From NCBI GenBank assembly GCA_964487505.1, contig CAZARD010000007.1:11955-75954 (forward strand): 64,000 bases of DNA, in the 5' to 3' direction. The translations under genes were made by a program, and so were the position numbers. The number at the start of each line of letters is the position of its first letter. Positions within the stretch are counted from its first letter, which is position 1. This DNA is from JAFDVJ01 sp964487505 (lineage in GTDB: Bacteria; Acidobacteriota; Blastocatellia; Pyrinomonadales; Pyrinomonadaceae). Of the stretch, positions 1-8,681 are shown one piece after another. The notes under the pieces are model-generated. The model did not search any database. It saw only the letters and a program-made list of their open reading frames with translations, and had not been told where the DNA came from.

Positions 1-142
1 GCTGAAAGCGACGGTTGAGCCAGACAGAAAAGAGCGGAAACTCCGGAGCGGTCTCATTCTGGGTCAAGCCTCGTCGAGGGCCGTTGCAAATTCAAAAATC
101 GGATTGCGCACGAGTGTCTTACCCCGCGCAAATCGGGTTAAG
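1..142. other. Left-edge sequence upstream of the CHAT gene
   Basis: No gene is supported here. Frame 1 reads a few codons and stops at 16-18 (TGA), which could be the tail of an upstream gene outside the window. The frame of the following CHAT gene is open back to base 2, so an upstream start for that gene cannot be excluded. Bases 67-83 hold a copy of the CCTCGTCGAGGG palindrome that resembles the CCCTCGTAGAGGG element at 59.7-59.9 kb. Confidence 0.4.
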
Positions 143-2923
143 ATGGTTTCCATGTCCGACCGACGCATCGCCGAATCTATTGCCGCCGCGGGCTCGGCAC
201 GCGAGCGGCGCCGGGCCGTGCGCACGCTCGATCAGGCGCGGGCGGTCGCGGTCGCCCGCGAACTCCGCTTGATCTGTTACGAGACTTGGTCGTCGGAACC
301 GGCCCGCGCGCGCCGGACATCGGCTGCGCTCGATTCGCTGGCGAAAGAATTTCCTTCCGCCGAGATCGCCGCGAATGCCGCCTGGGTCGCCGGGATCGCC
401 GCGATCACGCGCGGCCGCTTCGAATCCGCCGTCCGAAATCTCGACCTCGCCGCTGACCGCTTCAAGGCCATCGGATCGCGCGCCGACGCCGCCAATACGC
501 AGGTCGCCAAACTGATCGCGCTCGCGCTGACGGGCCGCCTCGACGACGCGCTCCGTGTCGGTCGCCTCGCGCTCCGCTCGATGAAAGCCCTCGGCGACAA
601 ACTCGCGGCAGGCAAGATCGAAATGAACCTGAGCAATATCGTCACACGGCTCGGACGGCATCGCGAGGCCGAAAAGCTCTGCCTTTCGGCACTCGCGCAT
701 TTCCGCGAATCAGGCGCGGCCGAATGGGAAACGATGGCGCTCAACGACCTTGCGAACACGTATTCGGAACTCGACGATTTCCGGCGCGCGGACGAGTTCT
801 ACGCGCTCGCGCTGGCCAAAGCGCGCGACGGCGGAATGCTCGTCACCGAGGCGGAGATCGAAGCCAGCAGCGGAAACCTTGCGCGCGCTCGCGGACGATT
901 CGACGATGCGCTTCGCCTCCTGGAAAGCTCGCGGTCAAAGTACGAATCGCTCAGGATGCCGCACGAATCGGCGATCTCGGAACTCGAGATCGCGACGATT
1001 TACGCCGATCTGAACCTTACGAACGAGGCGGCGACGATCTTCGCGCGCGCGGCAAAACGGCTGAAACGGCTCGGCCTTCCGGCCGAAGAGGCGCGGGCGC
1101 TCGCCGGAGCCGGGAACGCGGCGCTCAGGCTCGGCGATCTGCGTCGCGCCGCGTCGGCGTTTCGGCGCGCCGCCGAGTTGTTCGTCGAAACCGGCGACCC
1201 GGGAGGAGCGGCGTCCGTGATCATCGCCGACACCGAGCTCCGGCTTGAGCACGACGAACCCGGCGCCGCACTGCGCATTCTGGACGGCGCGTCACGGCAT
1301 CTCGCCCGCGGCGGCAACGCGCGATCGAAACTATCCGCCGGTTGGCTCCGGGCAGAGTGTCTCCGGCGTCTCGGACGGACCGCCGCGGCTCGTCGCAAAC
1401 TCAAAGCGACGCTTGAAGGTTCGATCGCCGCCGAACAGCCGAATCTCGAGACCGCGTGCCTGAACTCGCTCGGCGAGATCGATCTTCGTGCCGGGCGATT
1501 CGGAGCTGCCGAGGAATCTTTCAAGCGCGCCGTGAAGATCGTCGAACGGCTCCGCGCACCGCTCCCGGGCGAGGAGTTCAGGATGTCGTTCCTTTCGGAA
1601 AAACTCGCTCCTTTCGAGAATCTGGTGCGGGTCGCGCTAGCCCGCGGGGAAATCGACGCCGCGCTTGCGGCGCTCGAAGCCGCCCGGGCCAGGACGATCT
1701 CGGAAGGAGCGTCGCCGACCGACGCCGACCCCGCCCTCGCCGCCGAGCGCGATAGCCTTCGCGAAGAGCTGAATTGGTACTACAGCCGCCTGCGTTCGGC
1801 CGACGAACAGGCTCAGATCGAGAAGGAGATCCGCCGCCGGGAACACAAGATCGCCGATCTTGAACGGCGGATCAGTGCGCTCGGAACCGGCGCGGCGGGG
1901 AGCCATCGGAGGGAATTCGATCTGGACCGCTTCCGTGCGGGGCTCGGGGATCGGGCGCTGATCGAGTTCGTCCGGCTCGACGGATCGTTCGGGGCGTTCG
2001 TCGCGACCGACGAGCGCGTCGCATTCTTCCCGGCGCTCGCAACCCAGGGCGAAATCGCCGCGTTGCTCGAAGGCCTGCAGTTTCAGTTCGGGACGCTGCG
2101 CTACGGCGGCGCCGAAATCGGAACATTTGCCGCAAGCCTCAGATCGCGGGCCGATCGATATCTCGATTCGCTCGGCGCGAAGCTGTTCGCTCCGCTCGCA
2201 GACGCCGTCGCCGGACGCGGTCTGATCATCGTGCCTGCGGGAATCCTCAATTACGTTCCGTTCCACGCCCTTCGCGCTCCGCGATATCTGATCGAGGACC
2301 ACGAGATCGCATATGCGCCGAGTGCCGCGGTCGCGGCGGGACTCGACGATCGCGAGCGCGCCGCGCCCCATTCGCCGCTTCTGGTAGGCTTCGCGGACGA
2401 GGCGATCCCGCTCGTCGGGGACGAGATCGCGCACCTCGGCAAGCTCTTCCCGTCGGCTAGAACGCTGGTCGCGGGCGACGCGACCTTCGCCGGCTTCCGC
2501 GAGCAGGCGCCGTCGGCCGACGCGATTCACATTGCCTGCCACGGTCGCTTTCGCCCTGACAATCCGATGTATTCGAGCCTTCATCTCGCCGACGGCTTCG
2601 TCACCGCCCGCGATGTCTGCGCGATCCGGCTCGCGGCGCGTGTCGTGACGCTCAGCGCCTGCGAGACGGGACTCAGCAAGATCTTTCCGGGCGACGAGAT
2701 CGTCGGTCTCGCCCGCGGATTTCTTGCGGCCGGGGCCGGGGCGCTCGTACTCAGCCTCTGGACCGTCAACGACGAGGCGACGGCCCGCCTGATGGTCGCG
2801 TTCTATTCCAACCTGCAACACGGAGACTCGGTTCCGGCATCTCTCAGAAAGGCGCAGCTCGAATTCGTCGATGCCGGGGCGCATCCGTATTTATGGTCGC
2901 CGTTCATTTCGATCGGCCGATGA
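143..2923 (+). CDS. TPR-repeat CHAT-domain protease-like protein
   Basis: The first two thirds is made of alpha-helical TPR-like repeats (many A-A-x-x-L-x-x-A patterns); the last third is a CHAT domain, a caspase-like cysteine peptidase fold. The two catalytic positions are visible: His in HIACHGRF (about residue 800) and Cys in LSACETG (about residue 840), followed by the usual GDEIVGLARGFLAAGA and LWTVNDEAT blocks. The start is placed at ATG 143; ATG 152 is equally possible, and the frame stays open to the window edge. There is no signal peptide, so it should be cytoplasmic. TPR-CHAT proteins in other bacteria act as effector proteases or scaffolds, but the substrate here is unknown. The exported subtilase 67 bases downstream may be co-transcribed. 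Family assignment is firm, function is not. Confidence 0.9.
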   Translation: MVSMSDRRIAESIAAAGSARERRRAVRTLDQARAVAVARELRLICYETWSSEPARARRTSAALDSLAKEFPSAEIAANAAWVAGIAAITRGRFESAVRNLDLAADRFKAIGSRADAANTQVAKLIALALTGRLDDALRVGRLALRSMKALGDKLAAGKIEMNLSNIVTRLGRHREAEKLCLSALAHFRESGAAEWETMALNDLANTYSELDDFRRADEFYALALAKARDGGMLVTEAEIEASSGNLARARGRFDDALRLLESSRSKYESLRMPHESAISELEIATIYADLNLTNEAATIFARAAKRLKRLGLPAEEARALAGAGNAALRLGDLRRAASAFRRAAELFVETGDPGGAASVIIADTELRLEHDEPGAALRILDGASRHLARGGNARSKLSAGWLRAECLRRLGRTAAARRKLKATLEGSIAAEQPNLETACLNSLGEIDLRAGRFGAAEESFKRAVKIVERLRAPLPGEEFRMSFLSEKLAPFENLVRVALARGEIDAALAALEAARARTISEGASPTDADPALAAERDSLREELNWYYSRLRSADEQAQIEKEIRRREHKIADLERRISALGTGAAGSHRREFDLDRFRAGLGDRALIEFVRLDGSFGAFVATDERVAFFPALATQGEIAALLEGLQFQFGTLRYGGAEIGTFAASLRSRADRYLDSLGAKLFAPLADAVAGRGLIIVPAGILNYVPFHALRAPRYLIEDHEIAYAPSAAVAAGLDDRERAAPHSPLLVGFADEAIPLVGDEIAHLGKLFPSARTLVAGDATFAGFREQAPSADAIHIACHGRFRPDNPMYSSLHLADGFVTARDVCAIRLAARVVTLSACETGLSKIFPGDEIVGLARGFLAAGAGALVLSLWTVNDEATARLMVAFYSNLQHGDSVPASLRKAQLEFVDAGAHPYLWSPFISIGR

Positions 2924-2990
2924 GTTTTTTTGCGATGCGGCGTCTTTTTCTGATCCGTCGCGGCACTGTATGCTTGGAGTGTCGACTTTT

Positions 2991-4325
2991 ATGATTCGTG
3001 AAATGACAAGGATCGCGGCTGCAATCGGGAAGCGCGCCGTCGCGCTGATCGCGCTCGGGCTCGGGTTCGCGGCCGCCTCTGCCGCGCAAACGAGCTGCGA
3101 GGATCGTGTACCGGCCGAATGCGTCGCCGGAGAAGTAATCGTCAAGCTCGCGAATCCGGCCGATCTTGCGGCCGTCGCCGGGCAGTTCGGATTGAATCCG
3201 GCACCGCTCGGCCAGGTCGGAACGCCGCCGACCTTCAGGCTCGGCATCGGCGACGGGATCAAGGTCACGCCGAAGATCGCGGCGCTCGCGGCCGATGCGC
3301 GCGTCGCCTCGGCCGAACCGAACCGCCAGTTGGTCTCGGTCGAGAACGAAGGATTGAACTGGACGATTGGCCGTTCGTGGGCGATCGGGCGGTCGTGGGC
3401 GATCGGCGGCAGCGCGAAAGGCTTCAACAAACAGTGGTTTCCCGGCAAGATCCGGCTCGACGACGCGCTTTCGGCTCCGGGCGGAACGACCGGCGAGGGA
3501 ATCATCATCGCCGTGCTCGACACGGGCATCGATTTCGATCATCCGGTCTTCGCCGGGCGGCTCGTTCCGGGATACGACTTCGTCGACAACGACAACGATC
3601 CGCGCGAGGAAGGAGCGATCCGGCAGGGCGCGTTCGGGCACGGCACGGCCGTCGCAAGCCTCATCGCTCTGACCGCGCCCGGCGCGAAGATAATGCCGAT
3701 CCGCGTGCTCGGCCCCGACGGGTCGGGCGAGCTCTGGCGCGTCAAGGACGCGATAGTCTTTGCCGCGAACAACGGCGCGAAGATCGTCAACATCAGTTTC
3801 GGCTATCCGCCCGAGTCCGGGGCGCATTCCAACAATCTGCTGAAACGGCTGATCGACGCCTGCGACGACGGCAAGGACGACGACGATCTGACGACGTTCC
3901 CCGAGATCGGAGCGAATCGGCTTGCGGTCGTTGCCGGCGCCGGGAACGGAGGCAACGACGCGCCGATCCTGCCGGCCGCCGAAAAGAAGTTCTCCGGCGG
4001 GATCCACGGTCTTCTTGGGGTTTCGTCGACCGGAAAATTCGACATCCTTTCGGGTTTCTCGACGTTCAGCCGCGATTGGATAAGACTCCTCGCCCCGGGC
4101 GAGGATATCGTCTGCGCGATTCCGGGCGGCCGGTTCGGCGTCTGGAGCGGAACGTCGATGTCGGCACCGATCGCTGCCGGCGTGACCGCGCTCGTGATGG
4201 CCAAGAACCCCGGCCGAACGCCCGATCAGATCGTCTCGCACGTCAAGGAATTCGGCGTCCGTATCGACGCCCAAAACGTCAACCGCCTCGACGCTTTTCT
4301 CGCCGTCACGACACCCATTCCCTAA
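2991..4325 (+). CDS. Exported S8 subtilisin-like serine peptidase
   Basis: A 444-residue subtilase. The N-terminus has basic residues then a hydrophobic stretch ending near AAASAAQ, a Sec signal peptide. Residues about 46-115 resemble an inhibitor-type propeptide. The catalytic triad is complete: Asp177 in VLDTGIDFDHP, His217 in GHGTAVASL and Ser389 in SGTSMSAP, with the oxyanion Asn in AGAGNGG (about 319). A short duplicated GRSWAIG motif (about 128-139) lies between propeptide and catalytic domain. ATG 2991 is chosen; ATG 3003 also leaves an intact signal peptide, while further upstream codons would lengthen the leader without reason. It follows the CHAT gene closely and is itself followed one base after the stop by a REP-like repeat. 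Substrate unknown. Confidence 0.93.
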   Translation: MIREMTRIAAAIGKRAVALIALGLGFAAASAAQTSCEDRVPAECVAGEVIVKLANPADLAAVAGQFGLNPAPLGQVGTPPTFRLGIGDGIKVTPKIAALAADARVASAEPNRQLVSVENEGLNWTIGRSWAIGRSWAIGGSAKGFNKQWFPGKIRLDDALSAPGGTTGEGIIIAVLDTGIDFDHPVFAGRLVPGYDFVDNDNDPREEGAIRQGAFGHGTAVASLIALTAPGAKIMPIRVLGPDGSGELWRVKDAIVFAANNGAKIVNISFGYPPESGAHSNNLLKRLIDACDDGKDDDDLTTFPEIGANRLAVVAGAGNGGNDAPILPAAEKKFSGGIHGLLGVSSTGKFDILSGFSTFSRDWIRLLAPGEDIVCAIPGGRFGVWSGTSMSAPIAAGVTALVMAKNPGRTPDQIVSHVKEFGVRIDAQNVNRLDAFLAVTTPIP

Positions 4326-4372
4326 TGCAGAGCCCCGCACGCAGTAAGGGGGCCCGATCGCGGGAGCGATCG
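4326..4372 (+). repeat. REP-like box plus hairpin, copy A
   Basis: A conserved box (TGCAGAGCCCCGCACGC followed by AGTAAGGGGGC) leads into a perfect hairpin, CGATCGC / GCGATCG with a 4-base loop at 4355-4372. It begins directly after the subtilase stop codon. The same box with a different hairpin sequence recurs at 4.8, 46.9, 47.0 and 64.0 kb. Confidence 0.85.
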
Positions 4373-4494
4373 CGTCCTCGGCGTGGATGTGCATACGGTC
4401 AATCCAGATTACGCAATTGAGCCGACTTTAGATAGTTCTTGCCGCAGCGATCTTGGCGGGCCCCGCGCGAGGATCCGGCCTGCCCTCGCCTATC

Positions 4495-4592
4495 AGGCAT
4501 TTTCCCACGCAAAGTTCGCAAAGAGCGCAATGTCAAGCAATCCGAAACTCGACGAAAATCCGCGGGAAACCCCTAGCGCGTAACTTGGGTTT
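4495..4592 (-). repeat. Dispersed repeat, shared with 33.8 kb
   Basis: Read on the minus strand this holds AACCCAAGTTACGCG, then GAGTTTCGGATTG, then CTTTGCGTGGGAAAATGCCT. The same ordered blocks occur on the plus strand at 33785-33966, with a longer variable section between the first and second block. It also carries CGCAAAGAGCGCAA words of a type seen again at 55.6 kb. Confidence 0.75.
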
Positions 4593-4752
4593 ATCCCAGA
4601 TTACGCGAAAAGCTGACTTCACAGCTTATCGCCGAGGATTGCAAGAATTCTCACATACTAATCTGTGTTTTTTTGTTCGCGAAACTCGTGAAATCCGTGG
4701 CAGAATCTATCAAATGCGTTATCCGGTTTAATCCATCCTGATTCCCCCGGTA

Positions 4753-4798
4753 AGCTCGCTCTGCGAGCTGGCCCCCTTACTTCCTGCGGGGTTCCGCA
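4753..4798 (-). repeat. REP-like box plus hairpin, copy B1
   Basis: Reverse copy: hairpin AGCTCGC / GCGAGCT (4753-4769, 3-base loop) followed by the box GCCCCCTTACTTCCTGCGG ending in TTCCGCA. The box differs from the others at two positions. It lies six bases from the next reverse copy. Confidence 0.8.
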
Positions 4799-4803
4799 TC
4801 GGA

Positions 4804-4833
4804 GGGCCCCCTTACTTCGTGCGGGGTTCTGCA
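4804..4833 (-). repeat. REP-like box, copy B2
   Basis: Reverse copy of the same box, ending in GGGGTTCTGCA, without its own clear hairpin. Together with copy A it brackets the 4.3-4.8 kb intergenic region as an inverted pair. Confidence 0.8.
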
Positions 4834-4927
4834 AAAATTTTCTGCGTCGCCTGTCTTTTCTCTCCCTAAATCCGCACTGTCCGAATGGTCAACCCCCGTT
4901 TGGAATAAAACACGGAAGGTAAAAAGA

Positions 4928-7066
4928 ATGAAAAAAACGAAGAAAAATGGGCATGTTTGGAAAGTGAGCTTGGTCTTGATCGCGGTGTTCGCGTGGGTCG
5001 CGGCGCCGTTCGTATTCGAGAACAAGGTGGCGGCGAACGTCATCGAGACGCCGATCTCGACGATCACCGCGGCGCTCGCGGCGCCAAGCGGCAGCGTTAA
5101 TCCGCACGGGTTGGCAACGTACAACGTATATGCAAGCGGCAACCGCGAGCTCGAGGTCGAGTCAGAGGACGTGAATTCGGTCGGCGCGGTGCTGACGACT
5201 TTTCTGAATGGCAGCGAGATCGGCCAGGCAACGGTCGGAACCGATCTCCGCGCGAAACTCAGGCTCCGGACGCAGGACGGCCAGACCGTCCCGGTCGTTT
5301 CGAACGGCATGGCGGTCGATGTCAAGAACGGCGGAACGACGATCCTGTCGGGCGTCTTCGGCGGCGGAACGGGCGGCACGCCGACCCCGACCGTATCCCC
5401 GACGGGCACACCGACGGGCACACCGACGGGCACGCCGACCGGCACTCCGACAGCAACGCCGACGGCTTCGCCGACCGCTAGCCCATCACCGACCGCAAGT
5501 CCGAGTCCTTCTCCGGCCGAAAGCGAGATCTACGCGATCCTCTCGGGCGCGACTATTGACGGCATTCTTCCGCGCGGCTATGCGGCGTATGAGATCCACA
5601 GCAGCCGGACCGAGATCGAGGCGCGCGTCTATCAGGTGAATCTTCCGATCGGAACGTCGCTCGCGGCATTCATCGACACTACGCCGATCGGCAGTCTCGT
5701 GCTGGCGTCGGGAGGTGAAGGCCGCCTGCGCCTGCGCTCGGATCGCGGCGAGACCGTCCCGGTCGTGACGCCCGGAATGACGTTCACGCTGAAAAACGGC
5801 GCGACGACGGTTCTTTCCGGAACGTTCAACGCTGCCGGCGGGCCGAGCCCCAGCCCGACCCCGACCGGAACGCCGCAGGGACGTTTCTTCGAGGGTCATC
5901 TGAACGGCGCAGGATTGACGCCCCCGGTGACGACGAACGCGATCGGCGAGATCAAGGTCGTACTCAACACGGCTGAAACGCAAGCGACGATCTCGGGCGA
6001 ATTCAACCGGTTCACGAGCGCGCAGACGTCGGCCCTCGTGCAGGTCACCGTCGGTGACGTGACGGCGACCATCGCCGACCTCGGAGTCGTTCCGAGTCCC
6101 GAAGGCGAAGGACATTTCACGCCGCAGACCGTCAACGTCACGGCGCAGCAGGTTCAGCTTCTGAGGATGGGTTCGTGGACCGCGACGATCGGCAGCGCCG
6201 GCAATCCGAACGGCGAGATCGGCGGCCGAATCACCGGCGATTCGCGCGGCTCGGATTTTGACGGCGACGGCAGCAACGATTTTTCCGTCTACCGTCCTTC
6301 GACCGGAACCTGGTACTCGCTCAACGGCGACGGGTTCACGGCGGCGACGTTCGGAAACGCTTCGGACATCCCGATGTCGGCCGACTACGACGGCGACGGC
6401 AAGACCGACCGCGCGGTTTTCCGCGACGTCAACGGCCTCGGCGTGTGGAGCATCAACCGCAGTTCCGACGGCGGCGTGACGTCGACGCAGTTCGGATTCG
6501 CGACCGATAAACCTGTCCGCGGCGACTTCGACGGCGACGGCATCAACGATCTCGCGGTCTTCCGTCCGGCGACCGGAACCTGGTACGTCCGCAACAGCAA
6601 CAATTCCGGTTTCACGATCCGCCAGTTCGGAATCGCCGAGGACATTCCGATGTCGAGCGATATGGACGGCGACGGCAAATCGGATATCACGATCTTTCGT
6701 CCGTCGACCGGCGACTGGTACTCGGTCCGCAGTTCCAACGGCGGCATCAACATCGTCCACTTCGGCGCAACGGGCGACAAACCGATCCGCGGCGACTTTG
6801 ACGGTGACGGCCGAGACGACTTCGCGATCTACCGTCCGTCGACCGGTGTCTGGTACGTCTGGAATTCGGGCAACGGAAGCTTCGACATCCGTCAGTTCGG
6901 AATCTCCGAGGACATCCCGACCGCCGGCGATTACGACGGCGACGGCCGCGCCGATCTCGCGGTCTTCCGCCCGTCAACCGGCCAGTGGTACATCTGGAGA
7001 AGCGTCGACAACTCGTACGAGTTCCGTCAGTTCGGGCTCTCGGGCGATATCCCGACAGCCAGATAA
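4928..7066 (+). CDS. Exported CHRD / FG-GAP (VCBS) repeat protein
   Basis: A 712-residue secreted protein. The basic, hydrophobic N-terminus ends near WVAAPFVF. Residues about 38-147 and 199-301 are two copies of one roughly 100-residue domain of unknown identity; each ends in a V-P-V-V ... ILSG/VLSG block. They are joined by a Thr-Pro-Gly linker (repeated TPTG). Residues about 317-432 form a CHRD-like domain (GHLNGAG ... NPNGEIGGRI). The rest is a set of FG-GAP/VCBS propeller repeats with DGDG calcium-binding loops and FRPSTGTWY motifs. A good ribosome site (GGAAGG) precedes the ATG. Probably a surface or extracellular binding protein; the ligand cannot be read from sequence. A strong terminator follows. 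Confidence 0.9.
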   Translation: MKKTKKNGHVWKVSLVLIAVFAWVAAPFVFENKVAANVIETPISTITAALAAPSGSVNPHGLATYNVYASGNRELEVESEDVNSVGAVLTTFLNGSEIGQATVGTDLRAKLRLRTQDGQTVPVVSNGMAVDVKNGGTTILSGVFGGGTGGTPTPTVSPTGTPTGTPTGTPTGTPTATPTASPTASPSPTASPSPSPAESEIYAILSGATIDGILPRGYAAYEIHSSRTEIEARVYQVNLPIGTSLAAFIDTTPIGSLVLASGGEGRLRLRSDRGETVPVVTPGMTFTLKNGATTVLSGTFNAAGGPSPSPTPTGTPQGRFFEGHLNGAGLTPPVTTNAIGEIKVVLNTAETQATISGEFNRFTSAQTSALVQVTVGDVTATIADLGVVPSPEGEGHFTPQTVNVTAQQVQLLRMGSWTATIGSAGNPNGEIGGRITGDSRGSDFDGDGSNDFSVYRPSTGTWYSLNGDGFTAATFGNASDIPMSADYDGDGKTDRAVFRDVNGLGVWSINRSSDGGVTSTQFGFATDKPVRGDFDGDGINDLAVFRPATGTWYVRNSNNSGFTIRQFGIAEDIPMSSDMDGDGKSDITIFRPSTGDWYSVRSSNGGINIVHFGATGDKPIRGDFDGDGRDDFAIYRPSTGVWYVWNSGNGSFDIRQFGISEDIPTAGDYDGDGRADLAVFRPSTGQWYIWRSVDNSYEFRQFGLSGDIPTAR

Positions 7067-7089
7067 GCGACCGGCAGCAACAAACGATC

Positions 7090-7121
7090 AACGGGCGCCC
7101 GTGGGCAGACGGGCGCCCGTT
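7090..7121 (+). terminator. Intrinsic terminator-like hairpin
   Basis: Perfect 13-bp arms (AACGGGCGCCCGT / ACGGGCGCCCGTT) with a 6-base loop, 24 bases after the VCBS stop, followed by CCTCGTTTCG. The U-tract is weak, but stem strength and position support termination. Confidence 0.75.
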
Positions 7122-7204
7122 CCTCGTTTCGTCGCGACGGGTTGAGCAGCGCCCGGAAATCGGATATATAGTGATTGCCGGAAGCTTTCCGTGGAGATCG
7201 CAAT

Positions 7205-8149
7205 ATGAAGAAACTGCTCAAGATAATCGCCGCGTTGCTGGCTCTGATCATCGTCGTTTTCGGACTTCTGATCGCTTACGTCATCGGTTTCAAACCCGGC
7301 ATCGCCGTCGAAGAGATGACGATCGAACGCACGCCCGAACGGATCGAACGCGGCCGATATCTCGCCGAACATGTCGCGCAATGCGTCGAATGCCATTCCG
7401 AACGCGATTGGACGAAACTCGCCGGCCCGATCAAGCCCGGAACGGAAGGCAAGGGCGGAGAGGCGTTCGATCGCAAACTCGGTTTTCCCGGATCGTTCGT
7501 CGCGCCGAACCTGACTCCCCATCATTTGAAGGATTGGACGGACGGCGAGCTTTTCCGGGCGATCACGGCCGGCGTCAGCCGCGACGGGCGGGCGTTGTTC
7601 CCGGTGATGCCGTATCCGTATTACGCGAAAATGGACCGCGAGGACGTTTACTCGATCATCGCCTATATCCGAAGTCTGAAAAGCATCGAAAGCCAGCCGG
7701 CGACCTCGAAAGCGACCTTCCCGATGAACATCATTATCCGTCTGATCCCGGCAAAACCCGAGTTCTCGACACGTCCGCCGGCGAATGACAAGATCGCCTA
7801 CGGCCGTTATCTGGCGAACGTCGCGGCCTGCGTCGAATGCCACACGCCAGCGAAAAGCGGTCGGATCGACGAGAAACTCGCATACGGAGGCGGTCGCCTG
7901 TTCCAACTGGCGAACGGCGAATCGGTCATCTCGACCAACATCTCCCCGGACGAGGCGACCGGCATCGGCGCGTGGTCCGAAGATCGGTTCATCGAGAGAT
8001 TCAAAAGGCACGAGGGCCCGGCCGAATCTCTTCAGCCGGGCCGCAACCAGACGATAATGCCTTGGACGAGTTATGCCGGAATGACCCGGGACGATCTCGC
8101 GGCTCTGTTTGCGTATCTGCGAACGGTAAGGCCGGTCGCATCGCAATAG
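7205..8149 (+). CDS. Membrane-anchored di-heme cytochrome c
   Basis: A 314-residue protein with an N-terminal hydrophobic helix (about 5-29) that anchors or exports it, then two cytochrome c domains. Heme-attachment motifs are CVECH at residues 60-64 and CVECH at 209-213, each preceded by a GRYLA(E/N)-x-VA block. The two halves look like an internal duplication. ATG 7205 was preferred to the upstream TTG 7175 because it starts the signal/anchor directly. Role: electron transfer in the periplasm, probably to or from a dehydrogenase or terminal oxidase; no partner enzyme is adjacent. It ends two bases before the convergent DinB-like gene. Confidence 0.92.
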   Translation: MKKLLKIIAALLALIIVVFGLLIAYVIGFKPGIAVEEMTIERTPERIERGRYLAEHVAQCVECHSERDWTKLAGPIKPGTEGKGGEAFDRKLGFPGSFVAPNLTPHHLKDWTDGELFRAITAGVSRDGRALFPVMPYPYYAKMDREDVYSIIAYIRSLKSIESQPATSKATFPMNIIIRLIPAKPEFSTRPPANDKIAYGRYLANVAACVECHTPAKSGRIDEKLAYGGGRLFQLANGESVISTNISPDEATGIGAWSEDRFIERFKRHEGPAESLQPGRNQTIMPWTSYAGMTRDDLAALFAYLRTVRPVASQ

Positions 8150-8150
8150 A

Positions 8151-8678
8151 TCACGCGGCAAGGATCCGCTCGATCTGGGCCGTATGCCGAGCTTCGTGAC
8201 CGCCGAGGAGCGCGAGCCATTCGTGCGCCGTCAGATCGCCGAATGCCGGATGCGAAAACTTGAACTCCGAGCAATCGATCGTCTCGAACTGCGCCTTCAG
8301 GTCATTGATCCGCGCGCGGTTCGCGTCCAGCGCTTCGATCGATTCCGCGATCGAACGCGAGCCGCTCGGCCGGACACGTTCCGGAGCCTCGATCTTGAAT
8401 CCGCGCGAGGCGTTCGCCTGCGACACGAATTCGCCCGAGATCTTTGCCTCGCCGTTCGCCGACACGCCTTTCTCTGCCCCGGCCGCGAGCAGTCTGGCGC
8501 AGATCCGTCCCATTCCGTCCTCGACCATCGCGAGATGTTCGACGATCTCGGCCACCGACCAGCCGTCGGGTTCGCGCTTCGACGCCTCTTCGGCGGTAAG
8601 TCCGCCGACCAATGCCTTCAACCGGGCGCGAATCTGATCGTTCGCGTCATAGATCTCGGAGATTTTCTGATAATCCAT
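8151..8678 (-). CDS. DinB-superfamily metal-binding protein
   Basis: 175 residues with the features of the DinB / YfiT four-helix fold: an early helix, W-S-V-x-E-I-x-E-H-L (about residues 40-50), and a C-terminal HEARHTAQIERIL. The histidines in EHL and in HEARH are the probable metal ligands. Members include thiol transferases and stress-induced proteins of unknown activity; the reaction here cannot be named. It is the last gene of a minus-strand run with the propeller lipoprotein (3-base spacing) and the M61 peptidase. Confidence 0.85.
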   Translation of the reverse strand: MDYQKISEIYDANDQIRARLKALVGGLTAEEASKREPDGWSVAEIVEHLAMVEDGMGRICARLLAAGAEKGVSANGEAKISGEFVSQANASRGFKIEAPERVRPSGSRSIAESIEALDANRARINDLKAQFETIDCSEFKFSHPAFGDLTAHEWLALLGGHEARHTAQIERILAA

Positions 8679-8681
8679 AAA

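Larger units (their letters stand above)
4326..4927. other. Repeat-filled intergenic region (602 bp)
   Basis: No coding region is supported; short open frames here are formed by repeats. It contains one forward REP-like copy at 4326-4372, two reverse copies at 4753-4798 and 4804-4833, and between them a dispersed repeat (4495-4592) that also occurs at 33.8 kb in the other orientation. The stretch 4411-4440 includes another CCAGATTACGC-type motif of that second family. The promoter of the downstream VCBS gene must lie here or inside the repeats; I cannot place it. Confidence 0.7.

Noticed and set aside
1637..2884. 415-codon minus-strand open frame inside the CHAT gene
   Set aside because: It mirrors the codon bias of the real gene, has no recognisable domain, and the plus-strand frame has catalytic motifs.
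4453..4731. 92-codon frame in the 4.3-4.9 kb intergenic region
   Set aside because: It consists of dispersed repeat sequence and has no homologue I can recognise.
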